From: Antedon mediterranea
Lineage: Eukaryota; Echinodermata; Crinoidea; Comatulida; Antedonidae
NCBI RefSeq assembly: GCF_964355755.1
Contig: NC_092672.1
Location: forward strand, 22,132,501 to 22,196,500
DNA length: 64,000 bases
Direction of reading: 5' to 3'
Part shown: in pieces, positions 22,726-34,499 of the stretch
Position numbering within the stretch: position 1 is the first letter of the stretch
Layout: each line of letters opens with the position of its first letter
Notes under the pieces: model-generated
What the model was told of the DNA's origin: nothing
Database searches by the model: none
What the model saw: only the letters and a program-made list of their open reading frames with translations
Made by a program: the position numbers and the translations under genes

Positions 22726-23845
22726 TAATAATAATAATAATAATACCACATTTATATAGCGCCCTTTTCATGAGTAATCATGCTCAAAGGCGCTTTACAA
22801 GCATTATTACCCCAGTATTTTTAGTCGCGTGGAAGCGACTCTATAGTTCACTAAGTCGGTCGGTCGGTCTGTCTGTCTGTCTGTCTGTCGGTCTGTCGGT
22901 CTGTCTGTCTGTCGGTCCGGTATCACTATGCGTTTTGTCGCTTTATGACCTTATCTTGATATCAGTTTAATCTAGCTAAGTCAATTTTTCACAGAATATT
23001 CCTTATGGCCAGGAATCGATGTGGTTATGTTTTCACGGTGCGCAATAAAAAATTACGCGGTCTACGCACGATTTAACGAAATCACGTTTGTAATCATATC
23101 TTAACAACCATGAATCACAATTAAATAAAATTTGGTACTCATAAATTTCAGGGCATAAATCATCATATGGCAATACAATTACGTGCGTAGCGCATGTAAC
23201 GCATGCGTACGCGCGCTTAAAATTTTCAAAATTTATTTTCGATGAAATAAGAGTACGTTTCAGGCAATTTTAAGCGTTTACAAAATTGCCATGAGAGCGC
23301 AGATTTTTGCGCGCGCACTGCGCGTTAAATGTTATTGCGCACACTTTTTGCCCGATTTCTGTTTTCTTGACTTAATTTTCAACTCGAAATTACGTTATAC
23401 GAGCACGTCAAATGTGACAGGCTACGCACGTGTAAATTAAAAAAATATAAATGTTTTTAAACATTTCAACATTTTTAAACATGTTCAGTAATTTCGGTCA
23501 GTATAGTTCACTATGTCGGTCGGTCCGTCTGTCTGTCGGTCTGTCTGTCTGTCAGTCTGTTTGTCTGTCGGTCCGGTATCACTATGCATTGTAGCACGCG
23601 ACTTAATGGCTGTTGGCCTTGTTTGGGATCAAACACGTATGGAAACATACTCCCATAATGCAGCCGGTAACCAGCGCAAAGTTGTGTCTAGATCTAACTG
23701 GGTACCCATTTATACACCTGGGTGGAGAGAGGCAACGTAAGTAAAGTATCTTGCCTACGGATACAAGCAATGCGGCGAGAGTTGGATTCGAACCTAGGTC
23801 TGACGATCGGTAGTCCAACGTCCAACACACTGCGCCACACGCCCT
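22726..23845 (-). mobile_element. tRNA-derived SINE with (ATT)n tail, split by an inserted element
   Basis: On the minus strand the head (23845) has an A box TGGCGCAGTGTGTTGG and a B box GGTTCGAATCC. The body contains CTCTCTCCACCCAGGTGTAT and AAATGGGTACC, a block widespread in invertebrate SINEs. The 3' end GGCGCTATATAAATGTGG plus (ATT)n lies at 22726-22790. Head/body (23622-23845) and tail (22726-22821) are separated by the 800-bp element copy C. It sits inside copy B at a TTAA. Confidence 0.8.
22822..23621 (-). mobile_element. GACA/GACC-block element, copy C (innermost)
   Basis: Full long-form element in reverse orientation, from TTAGTCGCGTGGAAGCGACT (22822) to GGCTGTTGGCCTTG (23621). It is inserted in the SINE, which is inserted in copy B of the same family. 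Its two GACA/GACC arrays are at 22858-22920 and 23515-23575. Confidence 0.85.
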
Positions 23846-24119
23846 TACTTAAATCGTGCGTAGACCGCGTAATTTTTTATTGCGCACCGTGAAAACATAA
23901 CCACATCGATTCCTGGCCATAAGGAATATTCTGTGAAAAATTGACTTAGCTAGATTAAACTGATATCAAGATAAGGTCATAAAGCGATAAAACGCATAGT
24001 GATACCGGACCGACAGACAGACAGACCGACAGACAGACCGACAGACAGACCGACAGACAGACAGACAGACCGACCGACCGACCGACATAGTGAACTATAG
24101 AGTCGCTTCCACGCGACTA

Positions 24120-24870
24120 AAAACATTCATGTAAACAAGAAAAGCAATTTACAAATATAAACTGAACTTGTCATGTCACACAACAAAGCGGCAAGTACGC
24201 CACCACTATTTTGGAACGTAAGTGATAACAGTTATCAGACATTCAAACACTCTCCGTTTATTTAAGTGTTGATATACTATTTGTTAGCAAAGTGTATTTA
24301 GAAGTGATAGTGAGTTGAAAATTACAGTAGGCCTGTAAAGATGGTCTATGATTGTGTAAATGCTATTTTAGGAAACAAATGCAAACTTTGTCTTGCTAGT
24401 ACTTAAAGATGTATTGTCCCCCAATAACATGAAAAATAAAGATTAATTAAATCAGACTTTGAATAGATTATTTTGTAGTTTTAATTAAGTTACTCACTTC
24501 TGGCCGTAGAAAAAAAATAATAATTTCACTTAAAAAATAACATAATACAGTAAATGGTTAAATTCAACCAAAAATCCATTGGCTGGCAGTCAATTTGATC
24601 ATCTTTGCTTAAATACTTTTTATAGATCAAATTTATCGAACAGTGGATAACTATCATGTGACATTAAATTGCATATTCAACAACAAAAAAGTTAAAAATT
24701 ATTTTTCAGGGGGGACAATACATCTTTAAACGAAATGTCCTAGATTTAATTAATTTTGTATGCCTGCTAACTATATGGCCGTCCAATAAAGTGTAATTTG
24801 ATTGTATGAGCATTAACTGATGGGACTGATTTCGCGAGAGCGTAAAACTCATCCTCTAAAAAGTTGGTAC
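24120..24870. repeat. Direct duplication, copy 1 (matches 28205-28980)
   Basis: Long collinear identity with 28205-28980, including aagcggcaagtacgccacca, agtgataacagttatcagac and tttgttagcaaagtgtattt. Copy 1 lacks about 40 bp present near 28240 and has other indels. Both copies contain the AAAGATGTATTGTCCC element. Confidence 0.9.
24403..24729 (+). mobile_element. MITE with TIR AAAGATGTATTGTCCCCC, copy 1
   Basis: The ends are TTAAAGATGTATTGTCCCCC and GGGGGGACAATACATCTTTA, inverted repeats of about 19 bp around a ~320-bp AT-rich non-coding interior. TTAA at both edges suggests a TA or TTAA target. Related copies lie at 28612-28898 and, inverted and truncated, at 61840-62101. Confidence 0.8.
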
Positions 24871-24959
24871 AATTCAGATGGAATCAATAGTTGCAATCGT
24901 CGCATTGAATACCGCGTTGATTCGATCTGACACACTTAGAACAAGAACCGAATGGATCC

Positions 24960-25950
24960 TTAGTGGTCTGGAGTTATATGCTATATCACCACTCAGTGCG
25001 AGAATCAAAAGCGAAACAAATGCAAGATCAGTATATGCTAGTATGGTTTATTTTAAACTTCGGAATGACGAACGAATAAAGAATCTATGTATAGGCTGGC
25101 AAGTCTTGGGAAGCGTGTCATTATTTGTGTTGACTCCACGGTATCGGTTGACTTGATGAGTATTCCGCATTCACTTCAAAACGTCCATTTACAAATTACA
25201 GATATTAATAGAACTACTATACTAGGGCAGTTCTTTGATGTCCCATGTTCGCTGTATGTGGCCTGTGCAATACAGACAAATAAATAAATAGATAAACGGT
25301 ACAGCTTGAAACAAAACAAAGGGATAAAACTCAACTGTAATTTAAAATACAATGGAGATCACGGTTAAATCAAAACAACTGTACAGTTCTTGTAAGCTTA
25401 TAACTACAAATTACCGATCTCTTGACAATAATTTTAATGAGGTGGTTCACTTTAGAAACTAGTGTATGATATTGTCGTAAAATGAACTAAAATTAGAACC
25501 TGAACGTGAACCTGATTCAAGTTGTCATATTTTACTACAAGATGCACACTAGGAACAATGTTAAAATATGCAAATTAATTACTTGCGAACTTGATTAAGC
25601 TTGGATGGTGTAGACATAATTTACATTTAAGGAGCTTCTCTAATTTGTTTCGGAAAATTTACTTTTTAAATTCTTAAAATGTTGTATGTATCGGCCTGTA
25701 GGCCTAATTGTTAGTGTTATTTCTTTTGTCGAGAAACTACTAGGCCTATATTTGGAAAATCACAAGAAGGGCAGGGCGTAGGATTGTAATTGATGTCTGT
25801 AATTGAATTTAAACAGGATGCATGTGTTGTCTTGGTAAAACGCAATCTGCAATATGTATCATTTGCTTCACAAAGAAGATAGCGTTATTCCATCCATAAT
25901 CCGTACAGGTTACCTACATCTTTAATAAGTCGTTTGTTATACACAGTTCA
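24960..25950. repeat. Right arm of the large inverted duplication
   Basis: Inverse counterpart of 21310-22168. It contains an ORF (24878-25156) whose AISPLSARIKSE and YFKLRNDERIKNLCIG segments recur on the minus strand of the left arm. Near-identity of DNA means this is not evidence of coding. The left-arm version ends at a GTAAGT (minus strand, near 21318) that is changed to GCAAGT here. Confidence 0.75.
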
Positions 25951-26260
25951 TTGTTGCTATATTATTATTCATAGAGAGCAATCCCGGATCACTTCATTAT
26001 TTCTTATAGTATATTTTGAAACAGCTTTAAATAATACAATGTTTAACCAGGTTTTATATTTTTTTCTATATATTTGGTATTAATGAAAATAATGTATTTG
26101 TTATGTATATTGGAAAAAATATATAAAAAATAAATATATTTACAATATGATTTTAATTATTTGTATATAATTTGACACACGCACATACAAAGACGCAGAC
26201 AACTGATGGGTAAACTTTTACTTTGATTAGAAGAATTTAATATTGGATTTGATATAATAA
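25945..26260. repeat. Segment paralogous to the flanks of Helitron copy 1
   Basis: Matches 26540-26660 plus 27683-27900 in order (cacttcatt...tagtatattt, then ataatacaat...gacgcagacaactga/taaacttttactttgattag). The two halves are contiguous here but separated by the Helitron-like insertion in the other copy. Confidence 0.75.
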
Positions 26261-26660
26261 TTCTAATTTTTGTTAATTATAATCACAGACAAAATGAGAT
26301 TTTAAGCTACAGTAATCATTCATAATACCGTAAGCATTAATCTACAAGCACATTTAATTGTCATAAATGTAGGCCATACAACTTTGGAATGTTGGTCTTT
26401 AACTCGCTGAGATTCCGTATTACCGTAGGTTAGAGCCTATTTATACACGTATATGCGTAAGCCATGGCGTACGCATTGCGTAGCATACGCCTTGCGTGTG
26501 AACTAAGCACTTACTACGCCACGGCCGTGGCGTTAGATAACGAGATAACGAACAGTTCATTGTTGCTTGATAATTTATTCATTCAGAGCAGGGAGTTAAT
26601 AACAACTCCCTGTTCAGAGCACACCGGAACACTTCATTCAATTTTTCAATAGTATATTTA

Positions 26661-27682
26661 TCTATATATAAATTTACGTAAGGGCAAAAATCGGTAAATC
26701 ACGCGTTATTTCTAGAATGTTTACTCGATGGTATATAAAGTTGGTTCGTACTTTCGGTACTAATTTTTTGTATTAATTAATAATTTAAAAATATATAAAC
26801 GTACGTAGTGGTGTATCGTTACATGTACTTTACTATTTCAATCGACTATGACAGTGAGAGTTTTAACAAAGTATTAAATCGTAAATGTTTTACTGTATTT
26901 AGTGGTATATTATTTATAGGCCTATAAAACATTAAAAACAATATTTCGTTACTGAGTGGATAAGAATATATTTTAAAATGTTTCCTCTTTGTACCTATCT
27001 TCTTCCCCCATCCCTCAACTCTTAATGTTACATACAAAACACAAATTGGGTTTGTTTAAATGAGTCCAAATAAAAAAATTTGACTCATTTTGTTTCTCTC
27101 TCGGAAGTAATTCCCAGGGTGCTAATTTTAGCTGACTACATAAATCATCGTGTATATTTATTCGTTTCTGTAAACGACAATGTATTATAGTCCTGCAGTA
27201 CGTACATTTGAAATCTCCATTTTTTTCTCGCTGGAAAATACTGTGTATTAAATAAACGTCGTAGTGGTGTATCGTGACATGTACTTTATTATTTCAATCG
27301 ATTATGACAGTGACAGTTTTAACAAAGTGTTAAATCGCAAATGTTTTACTGTATTTAGAGGTATATTATTTATAGGCCTATAAAACACGAAAAAAATATT
27401 TCGTTACTGAGTGGATAAAGAATATATTTTAAAATGGTTCCTCTTTGTACCTATCCACTTTCCCATCCCTCAACCCTAATATAAAAAAACCCATACAAAA
27501 CACACATTGAGTTTCTTTAAATGAGTCCAAATCAAAAATTTGGACTCATTTTGTGACAATATAGTCCTGCGGTACGTACATTTGAAATCGCCAGTTTTGT
27601 GACGCTGAAATTACTGTGTATTCGAGAACCATCTGTGGGCACAACCTAGATGGTACGCGAGCGAAGCGAGCGTACCATCTAG
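26661..27682 (+). mobile_element. Helitron-like non-autonomous element, copy 1
   Basis: Begins TCTATATATAAATTTACG after an A and ends ...ACCATCTAG before a T: the 5'-TC, 3'-CTRR, A|T insertion rule of Helitrons. The 3' end is a hairpin with perfect 13-bp arms CTAGATGGTACGC / GCGTACCATCTAG around gagcgaagcga (27646-27682). No target duplication. A ~270-bp internal block (gtagtggtgtatcgt...) occurs twice. No Rep/helicase coding. Confidence 0.7.
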
Positions 27683-28204
27683 TATAATACAATTTTTAAT
27701 AACCAGATTTTAAATTAAATTTTGTAATGACCAATTAATGATATATTTAATATGTATATTGGACAAAATAAAAAAAGAAATATATTTGACATATTATTAT
27801 TTGATATAATTTAACGTACGCACATAAAGAGACGCAGACAACTAAACTTTTACTTTGATTAGAAGTAATAATTGTTTATTTGATTTGATATAATAATTCT
27901 AATATTTGCTACGTCTACTCTAAGACCCGTAAGGTCCGTATTAATGACTGGACTATCTCTGGATTTAGTCTGGACAATCTTTAGTCCTGGACTAAACCAG
28001 TATTAAAATCGGCAAAAGATAGTCATGAATACGGGCCAATGTGATTGTGGCCTACACTATGCAGTCATTCACAGTAAGCATTAACCTCAACAACAGTCAC
28101 TGATCGTTTTATATTTTAGTACATATAGATATAGATATCACATACCAGTTCATAAATCACATTTAGTCCAAAAATATCATAACCAGCAACTACAATTGAA
28201 AAAC

Positions 28205-28980
28205 ATTCATTTAAACAAGAAAAGCAACTTACAAATATATTAATAAACAACTTCATTTAACAGGTCTGCCTCATATTTAAGCCCTTAATTTCAAAACTGA
28301 ACTTGTCATGGCACACAACAAAGCGGCAAGTACGCCACCAATATTTTGGAACGTAAGTGATAACAGTTATCAGACATTCAAACACTCTCCGTTTATTTAA
28401 GTGTTGATATACTATTTGTTAGCAAAGTGTATTTAGAAGTGATAGTGAGTTTACAGTAGGCCTGTAAAGATGGCCTATGATTGTGTAAATGCTATTTTAG
28501 GAAACAAATGCAAACTTTATGTCTGTTCTGTTATACTAGTAGGCCTACTTTAACTAAAATCATTGGTAATGTTTGTCTTGCTAAAAGATGTTGCTAGTAC
28601 TAGGTTGTACTCAAAGATGTATTGTCCCACAAAAACATGAAAAATGAAGATTAATTAAATCAGACTAATAAAGTTAATCAATTCCGTAGGAAAAAAAAAA
28701 TGTTTTCACTTATAAAATAACATAATAAATAGTTAAATTCAACCAAAAATCCATTGGCTGGCAGCCAATTTGACCATTTTTTCTTAAATACATTTTTTCC
28801 AATTTATCCAAAAGTGGATAACTATCATGTGACATTAAATGGCATATTGAAAAAGTTAAAGTTAAAAATTATTTTTCAGGGGGGACAATACATCTTTTTT
28901 TCCCCTAGGTTTAATCAATTTAGTAGGCCTAGTATATATGGTCGCAATAAAGTGTATTTTGATTGTATGAGCATTAAGCG
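28205..28980. repeat. Direct duplication, copy 2 (matches 24120-24870), with empty site
   Basis: Collinear with 24120-24870. Its left edge (28175-28205) continues the match to 22165-22198, the other side of copy B. This is therefore the uninterrupted version of that locus. Confidence 0.9.
28612..28898 (+). mobile_element. MITE with TIR AAAGATGTATTGTCCC, copy 2
   Basis: Shares TIRs and interior (gttaaattcaaccaaaaatc, gtggataactatcatgtgac) with copy 1, with internal deletions. It sits at the same place in the duplicated segment, so it predates the duplication. Confidence 0.8.
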
Positions 28981-28989
28981 ATTGATTAT

Positions 28990-29680
28990 TCAAACTTTCG
29001 CTTGTCATTTAATTTAATTTAATTGTCATTTAATATTTAATTTTAATTGGTTAAAACAACGAAAGGAATGTGCTCACCCCCACAACTAACGTTTGCACTA
29101 TTTTCTATAAATCGATAACAGGCGTAAAATCAGAAGTAAAATAGGCATACAACTTATTTTTCTAAGCATGCAATTTGGGTAAAAATACACACAATTTTTC
29201 AATAAAAATAGGTAGTCTGTGTAAAAAATAATATAAAAATATATTAGTTGTTAAGGTTTTTTTTAAAATTGTTGTCATATTGTTTATGGGGCCCTCAAAA
29301 CGACAACAAAACATAATAATGGCATAAAAATGGCAAGGAGGCATTAATAAAAAGATTAAAATGTAGGGCTACAATAAAACAATGTTAAAAATTGGATTAA
29401 TTAATATGTCATTGCAGTCATTTCCCAGGTACGTACTTCTCAAGATCCAGGTCATAGAATGTAGAGTCGCCCACCCTTCTTCAGCAGCAGCACAGTACAC
29501 GTGTGTGATGGCATGATGGCTCATCAAAAAAAGTTCTCAAAATGAAACATGTATTTATATGGGGTGAACATGATGTTACGTTTGTTACCGGTTATATTTT
29601 ATGGTAATTAATAATTTATAGAACAGTGAATGTTAGGAAAAAATGGCGAAATAAATGTAAGGGTACACTCAGCTACTGAA
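28990..29680. other. No gene seen
   Basis: AT-rich spacer with a short ORF of no recognisable content at 29344-29162. Confidence 0.5.
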
Positions 29681-29685
29681 CTATA

Positions 29686-29990
29686 ATTAGGCCTAGCCTA
29701 GCTAGGCCTATTAGGCCTAGGCTAGTACTAGTAGGCCTAGGCTAAATACTACGTACTAGCTAGGCCTAGCCTAGGCCTAGCTAGGCCTAAGTGTCTGTAG
29801 GCCTACTTATGTAGGGTGATGTAGGCCTAAGGCTATACTACTAACTACTTTCTCTAGGCCTAGGCCTAAATACTAAATACTACTAACTAGGCCTAGGGCC
29901 TAGTGTCTGTCTATAGGCCTAGGCCCTAGGCCTACTTATGTAAGTTGATGTAGGCCTAAGTAAGGCTATACTAGACAAAAAGGGTGCTAG
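29686..29990. repeat. TAGGCCTA palindrome cluster 2
   Basis: About 300 bp made largely of overlapping TAGGCCTA, CTAGGCCTAG and GCTAGGCCTAGC motifs, in places nearly continuous. A local ~130-bp segment repeats (gtgtctgtaggcctacttat / gtgtctgtctataggcctag). Confidence 0.9.
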
Positions 29991-30549
29991 AGTAATACAT
30001 AGGAGGAGGAACAGGTAAGGCTGGACCAGGCCTAGTACAAGTTAGGCTTATTTATAGCTAGCTAGATACTGTTTAGGCATAGCCTACTAGGATCATCATA
30101 ATAGCAGTTTTCATACTGGAATTACGGAAAAAGGTTAAAGGTTTCAAGATGGTTTTAGGCCTGGGGTTAAACCATATAATATTTATATTATAAATAAAGG
30201 AAGTAAATTCATTGGTTAGTGTTCATTAAATATCTTTGTATCAAAATTGATTAAATTCACAGCGTTAATAAATGGTGGCACAGAATAGCTAGCTCTTGTT
30301 AAGAAAGCTAATTGTAATACTTTACTCTCTGTCCAAATTAGCTATTAAATCAAATCAACATCACAGGCAGAATGGCAAAGCATACCAGGTACACACACAC
30401 ACTCACATTTCTATTTTTCTAAGGACACAATTACAACTCCACTCCCAAAGACTTGTAATAAGACTTTGTTTATGTAGAGCATCTTGTGTATATGTTTGTC
30501 TTGTGAACCTAGCTCTGAGGGTCCCTAATGATCAGCAATTTTTTTGTTT

Positions 30550-31650
30550 TAATCTTATGTGGGTTCATCCCACTTTTATTTCCATACAACTGTTCTCTTT
30601 ACATATTTTTTTCACTATACACTATACATATCATTATATTTACAATGTTTGTTTAATCATCTGTTTACATATACTTATTTAAAGAGTTTTATTCATTTGT
30701 TTACATATTATCACATTGATTACATAGCTTCCTCTTTTTAAAATAATTATCTGTAACACATTTTCATTAACAAGCTTATTTTTTTTCTTACATAGTTGTT
30801 TTTGATTTTTTCATCTACCACATTTTCATTTAACAATGCATATTCTCTGTTATACTCATTACTTACTAAATGTTTACTGTTAACATAATATTGTTCTCAT
30901 CCTTTAACATTAATATTAATATTTTTGTTCTTTAATGTTTACAAAACTTTTATTTCCAGCAGATTATCCTTTTTTTTGCATCTATAACTTCTTAAATTTT
31001 CATTTAACTTTTTTACTTTCTTCTCTTATGTGGATTCATTCCACTTTTTTTTTACTTATTTTCTTTAAAAAAAAACTATTTCCATATATTATTTTGTTTA
31101 TACATACATTATCATTTAATCACATTGATTATATAGTTTCCTCTTTTTATACATATTATCTATAACACATTTTCATTAACAAAGCTTATTTTTTCTTACA
31201 TAGTTGTTTTTGTTTTTTTTTCATCTACATGCATATTTATTTCATACAATTATAATACGTTTATGTTTAATAAATCCATCCCATGGGTTTGTCCCATTTT
31301 ATTTTTCTTTGGATTTATCTATGCAAACCTATTTTCATTTAAACAATGCATATTCTCTGTTATACTAATTACTTACTAACTTTTTACTGTTAACATTATA
31401 TTTTCCTCATCCTTTAACATTGATTTTTTGATCTTTAAATGTTTACAAAATTTATTTCCAACAGATTATCCTTTTTTACATCTACAGTATAACCCATCAA
31501 AGTTTCATTTAACTTTTTTTTTCTTATGTGGGTTCATTCAATTTTTTTTTTTACTTATTATTTATTATATTATTTTTTTATACATACATTATCATTTAAC
31601 AACATTTATGTTTAATGATCCATTAAAAAAATTAGACATTTTTTTTTCTT
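30550..31650. repeat. ~470-500-bp tandem duplication, 2.2 copies, T-rich
   Basis: Blocks ttatgtggg(t)ttcat at about 30554, 31026 and 31524, tattctctgttatact at 30840 and 31348, and cacattttcattaaca at 30755 and 31165 recur in order. Lies beyond the C terminus of the minus-strand LINE and may be its expanded A-rich 3' UTR. ORFs in it are poly-T/A artefacts. Confidence 0.8.
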
Positions 31651-31936
31651 TTTAACCATTTTATCATTTCAAAATTCCACATGCAGTAAGAATGTGCAAA
31701 TTACATATATATATATACCTATATATCATTTTTTTATCATCAATCTATAAAAAGCTTTTCACATTTTGTCTTTTTGTTTTCAAATCATCAAGGTATACAT
31801 ATTTACAAAACATACAATATAGTAGCAAGAAAAAAAAACAAACATAATAGATTCATCATTCATGGTATCTCATTTACATATTTTCTTCCTTAATCTGGTT
31901 GAGCATATACAGTATACCTGCAGATTTACATATTTC

Positions 31937-33267
31937 TTATCTTTTTTTCAGATTTAAACATTTGTAGGATACAAACATTTCGTAATTATTGTCAGTTTCA
32001 AATAAAAGTCTTTTGAAAGAAAAAACAGGAATATGTATGCTTACTGCTCTAATTATTTCGTTTATCTCTCTCCATAAACATTTTACTGTTATGCACTCTA
32101 CTAACATATGTTTATCATTCTCAATAACATTGCATGTGTCACAAAATGGGGAATTTACAAGTCTCCACCTATGTAATCTTTCATTTGTTGGCAATATTTT
32201 GTGCAACAATTTAAAATTAAAATGTGCTAGTTTTTTTTCTTTAAGACCAGAAACTTTCTTAACCCATATTTTTGTCCATAGCATATTACCAAATATGGAT
32301 TCCCACTTAACCTGTGCCGTAGGCGTAATATATTGAGCATCTATTATGAATCTATATAATTGTCTAGACGTCATATTTAAGACCTTATTGTTTGTAATAG
32401 GTATATCATTTACATTAATGTCATGTGTTGATTTTAAAATACATTTCCATTCTTTTGGAATGGCTTTCAATTTACATGAATATTCACTGATCCAATTTTG
32501 TGTACATCTTAACCTTGTTATCTCTATCGCAGGCTTAGACACATTATATTTATTACATCATATCTTTTTAAAAACCCTGATCTAATCCAGTTACAGTTAT
32601 ATAACGGCTTCTTTTTAATACATATAAACTCATTACCCCATAATGATTGATTAATAATGTCATCATAGCTTATTGGTTCCTTATTTAATCTATTATTACA
32701 AGCATTAGCTACTGCTATAGACTTAATAACTCAGCTGAGAGGTAAAATGGTGGTACGGATATATTACACGGAACTTTTGATAAATTTGAGGTTAATGATT
32801 TTGGGCCTATTTTTTCTATATAAAATGTAGGTAAATATTTCCATTTCGTTTTCATACAGTCTCCTGTGCCATTTAACTTGGAAAGATATTACCTGAGATC
32901 TGAATTCTACCATTTTTAGACCACCTTGACTGTAATTGGCACACATGGTTTTTCTTTTTATTTTCTCTTTCTTAGTTTCCCAAATGAATTTAAAAATTAA
33001 TTTATCCACCTCTTTTATTACTTTTTCTGGTACTAGCAAAATGCTGGAATTGTATATAATTTTTGAGAGCGCTAATGTTTTTACAATAGTAATTCTTCCA
33101 AAAAAAGTGAGGTGTCTTTTCTCCCATGTTTTTAGGGTATTTTCTAATGCGTCTATTTTTTCTTTCCAGTTCTTTTGATAACAATATTCCTTATCATGTC
33201 CAACATAGATACCTAATATCCGAATTGGTGTGGATGTCCAAGAAATGTTACCATGTGTGTCCTGCAA
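31937..33267 (-). pseudogene. L1/Tx1-like LINE reverse-transcriptase C-terminal half, disrupted
   Basis: Two minus-strand ORFs, 33267-32764 (167 aa) and 32542-31937 (201 aa), are parts of one non-LTR retrotransposon ORF2 broken by stops or frameshift between 32763 and 32543. The first has IRILGIYVG, the W-K-E-K-I...L-x-x-W-x-x-R-x-L-T-x-x-G-R block, and FKFIWETKKEKIKRK with SQGGLKMV. The second has HFNFKLLHKILPTNERL and a C-x2-C-x7-H-x4-C finger (CDTCNVIENDKHMLVEC), the Zn-knuckle-like end of L1/Tx1-type proteins. The RT core with YxDD is missing, so the copy is 5'-truncated and inactive. Confidence 0.88.
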
Positions 33268-34199
33268 TGATCAGCAATTGCTGGATGGATCACCCTCATT
33301 AAATATGGTTAAAAAAAAATATTAAAAACTGTAAATCAAGAAAAACAACATAAAAAAGTAAGTCGCAATGTGTACATCATCATCATCATTTCATAGCCTT
33401 TGTCAGCTTATTGATCATGTCATCTGGACTGATTTTAATAATATTTGTTTTTCTCTTTTATTCTCTATCTAGAAAATCATGGCACTTTCAACTTTTAAAT
33501 CCCAAAAAAAAAAAAAAATGTATAGAATTTGTCAAATTTTATATAAATATTTATTAACATAGTAAATAAGTCAATACAGTAATTGTGTCATATTTGTTGT
33601 GATGGTTTGTTATCCAAACATGATAAATATTTGTATACATTACCTTTTATTTATACATCATTAATGATCATAACAGTTTAAATTTGTAACTAACTTTATC
33701 ATATAGATTTTGCCTCTTTCACTGTAAATGAATTGATAAAATGCACTTTGTGAAGTGAAACAACTTAATGTAATAAAATTCACTTAATGAAATAAATTAA
33801 ATCAATAAATTTAAACTCAGATTACAAATACTGCCACCAGTGTCCCAACATTTGAGATCACTTCTTTCTTGGGGCCTGTTTCTGCTGCATAAAAATAACC
33901 GGTTAAAATCGGTGTGAATAAATTAAAATCGGTGTGAATAAATTAACTCCATTTTCTTGGCAGCAGAAACAGGACAAATTTGTGGTAACCGGTTAAAACG
34001 CAGCGCAAAATCACCGGTTAAAAACACCAATTTAAATCGGTGTTAGAATGCCGTTTAACCGGTTATCGCTGAGCAATTCTTGGCTGCAACACGAAATAAC
34101 GGTTATTTGATTGACAGTTGTGACCCCGGGTCAGATACCGTCGCGTACCATGTGTGTTTTCCTTGTGGTTTTGACAGTCGAACGAAGAAGTGAACGTGG

Positions 34200-34499
34200 A
34201 TGAATGAAAATCACAACATATGTTATTCAGTTGTGGGGGGAAGATGTGGGGGGAAGATGTGGGGGGAAGAGAAAGTGCGGGGAAGTATGGCAGGCAATAG
34301 AAAAGATTCACAGATATATAAGAGCATTTTTGCGAAAGTAAAAGAGGAATTCGGGGTGGAGTTCCGAACTACCCAAGCTAAACAATTTGAGGCTTCACGC
34401 TCGCGAAGGGTAGGCCTATGGTCCTATAAACACCAAACGGAAACAAAAGGGACTCAGAATGTTGCAAATACCTACCAAACAAGAATAGATAATGGTTAA
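34200..34499 (+). pseudogene. Myb/SANT-like ORF of the Harbinger-like element, interrupted
   Basis: A 99-codon ORF. Residues about 30-65 (GNRKDSQIYKSIFAKVKEEF, then GVEFRTTQAK) look like the helix-rich Myb/SANT-like DNA-binding protein of PIF/Harbinger elements (N-R-x-x-x-x-Y-x-x-I...R-T-x-x-Q). The frame runs into the inverted-repeat insertion at about 34410, so the C-terminal part is not native. Confidence 0.5.

Larger units (their letters stand above)
22199..24120 (+). mobile_element. GACA/GACC-block element, copy B (outer shell of a nest)
   Basis: Left part 22199-22725 and right part about 23848-24120 together make one long-form element homologous to copy A, split inside the shared sequence gatttcgttaaatcgtgcg by a 1.12-kb insertion. 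The empty target is visible at about 28200, where caactacaattgaa runs directly into aaaacattcat. Start CAAGGCCAACAGCC and end GCGACTAA agree with copy A. Confidence 0.85.

Noticed and set aside
24878-25156. 92-codon ORF with AISPLSARIKSE recurring in the left arm
   Set aside because: The arms are near-identical DNA, so recurrence does not show coding; other frames are equally open nearby.
30296-31655. Several hydrophobic ORFs rich in Phe, Tyr and Leu
   Set aside because: They are plus-strand frames of a T-rich tandem duplication that is probably LINE 3' UTR.
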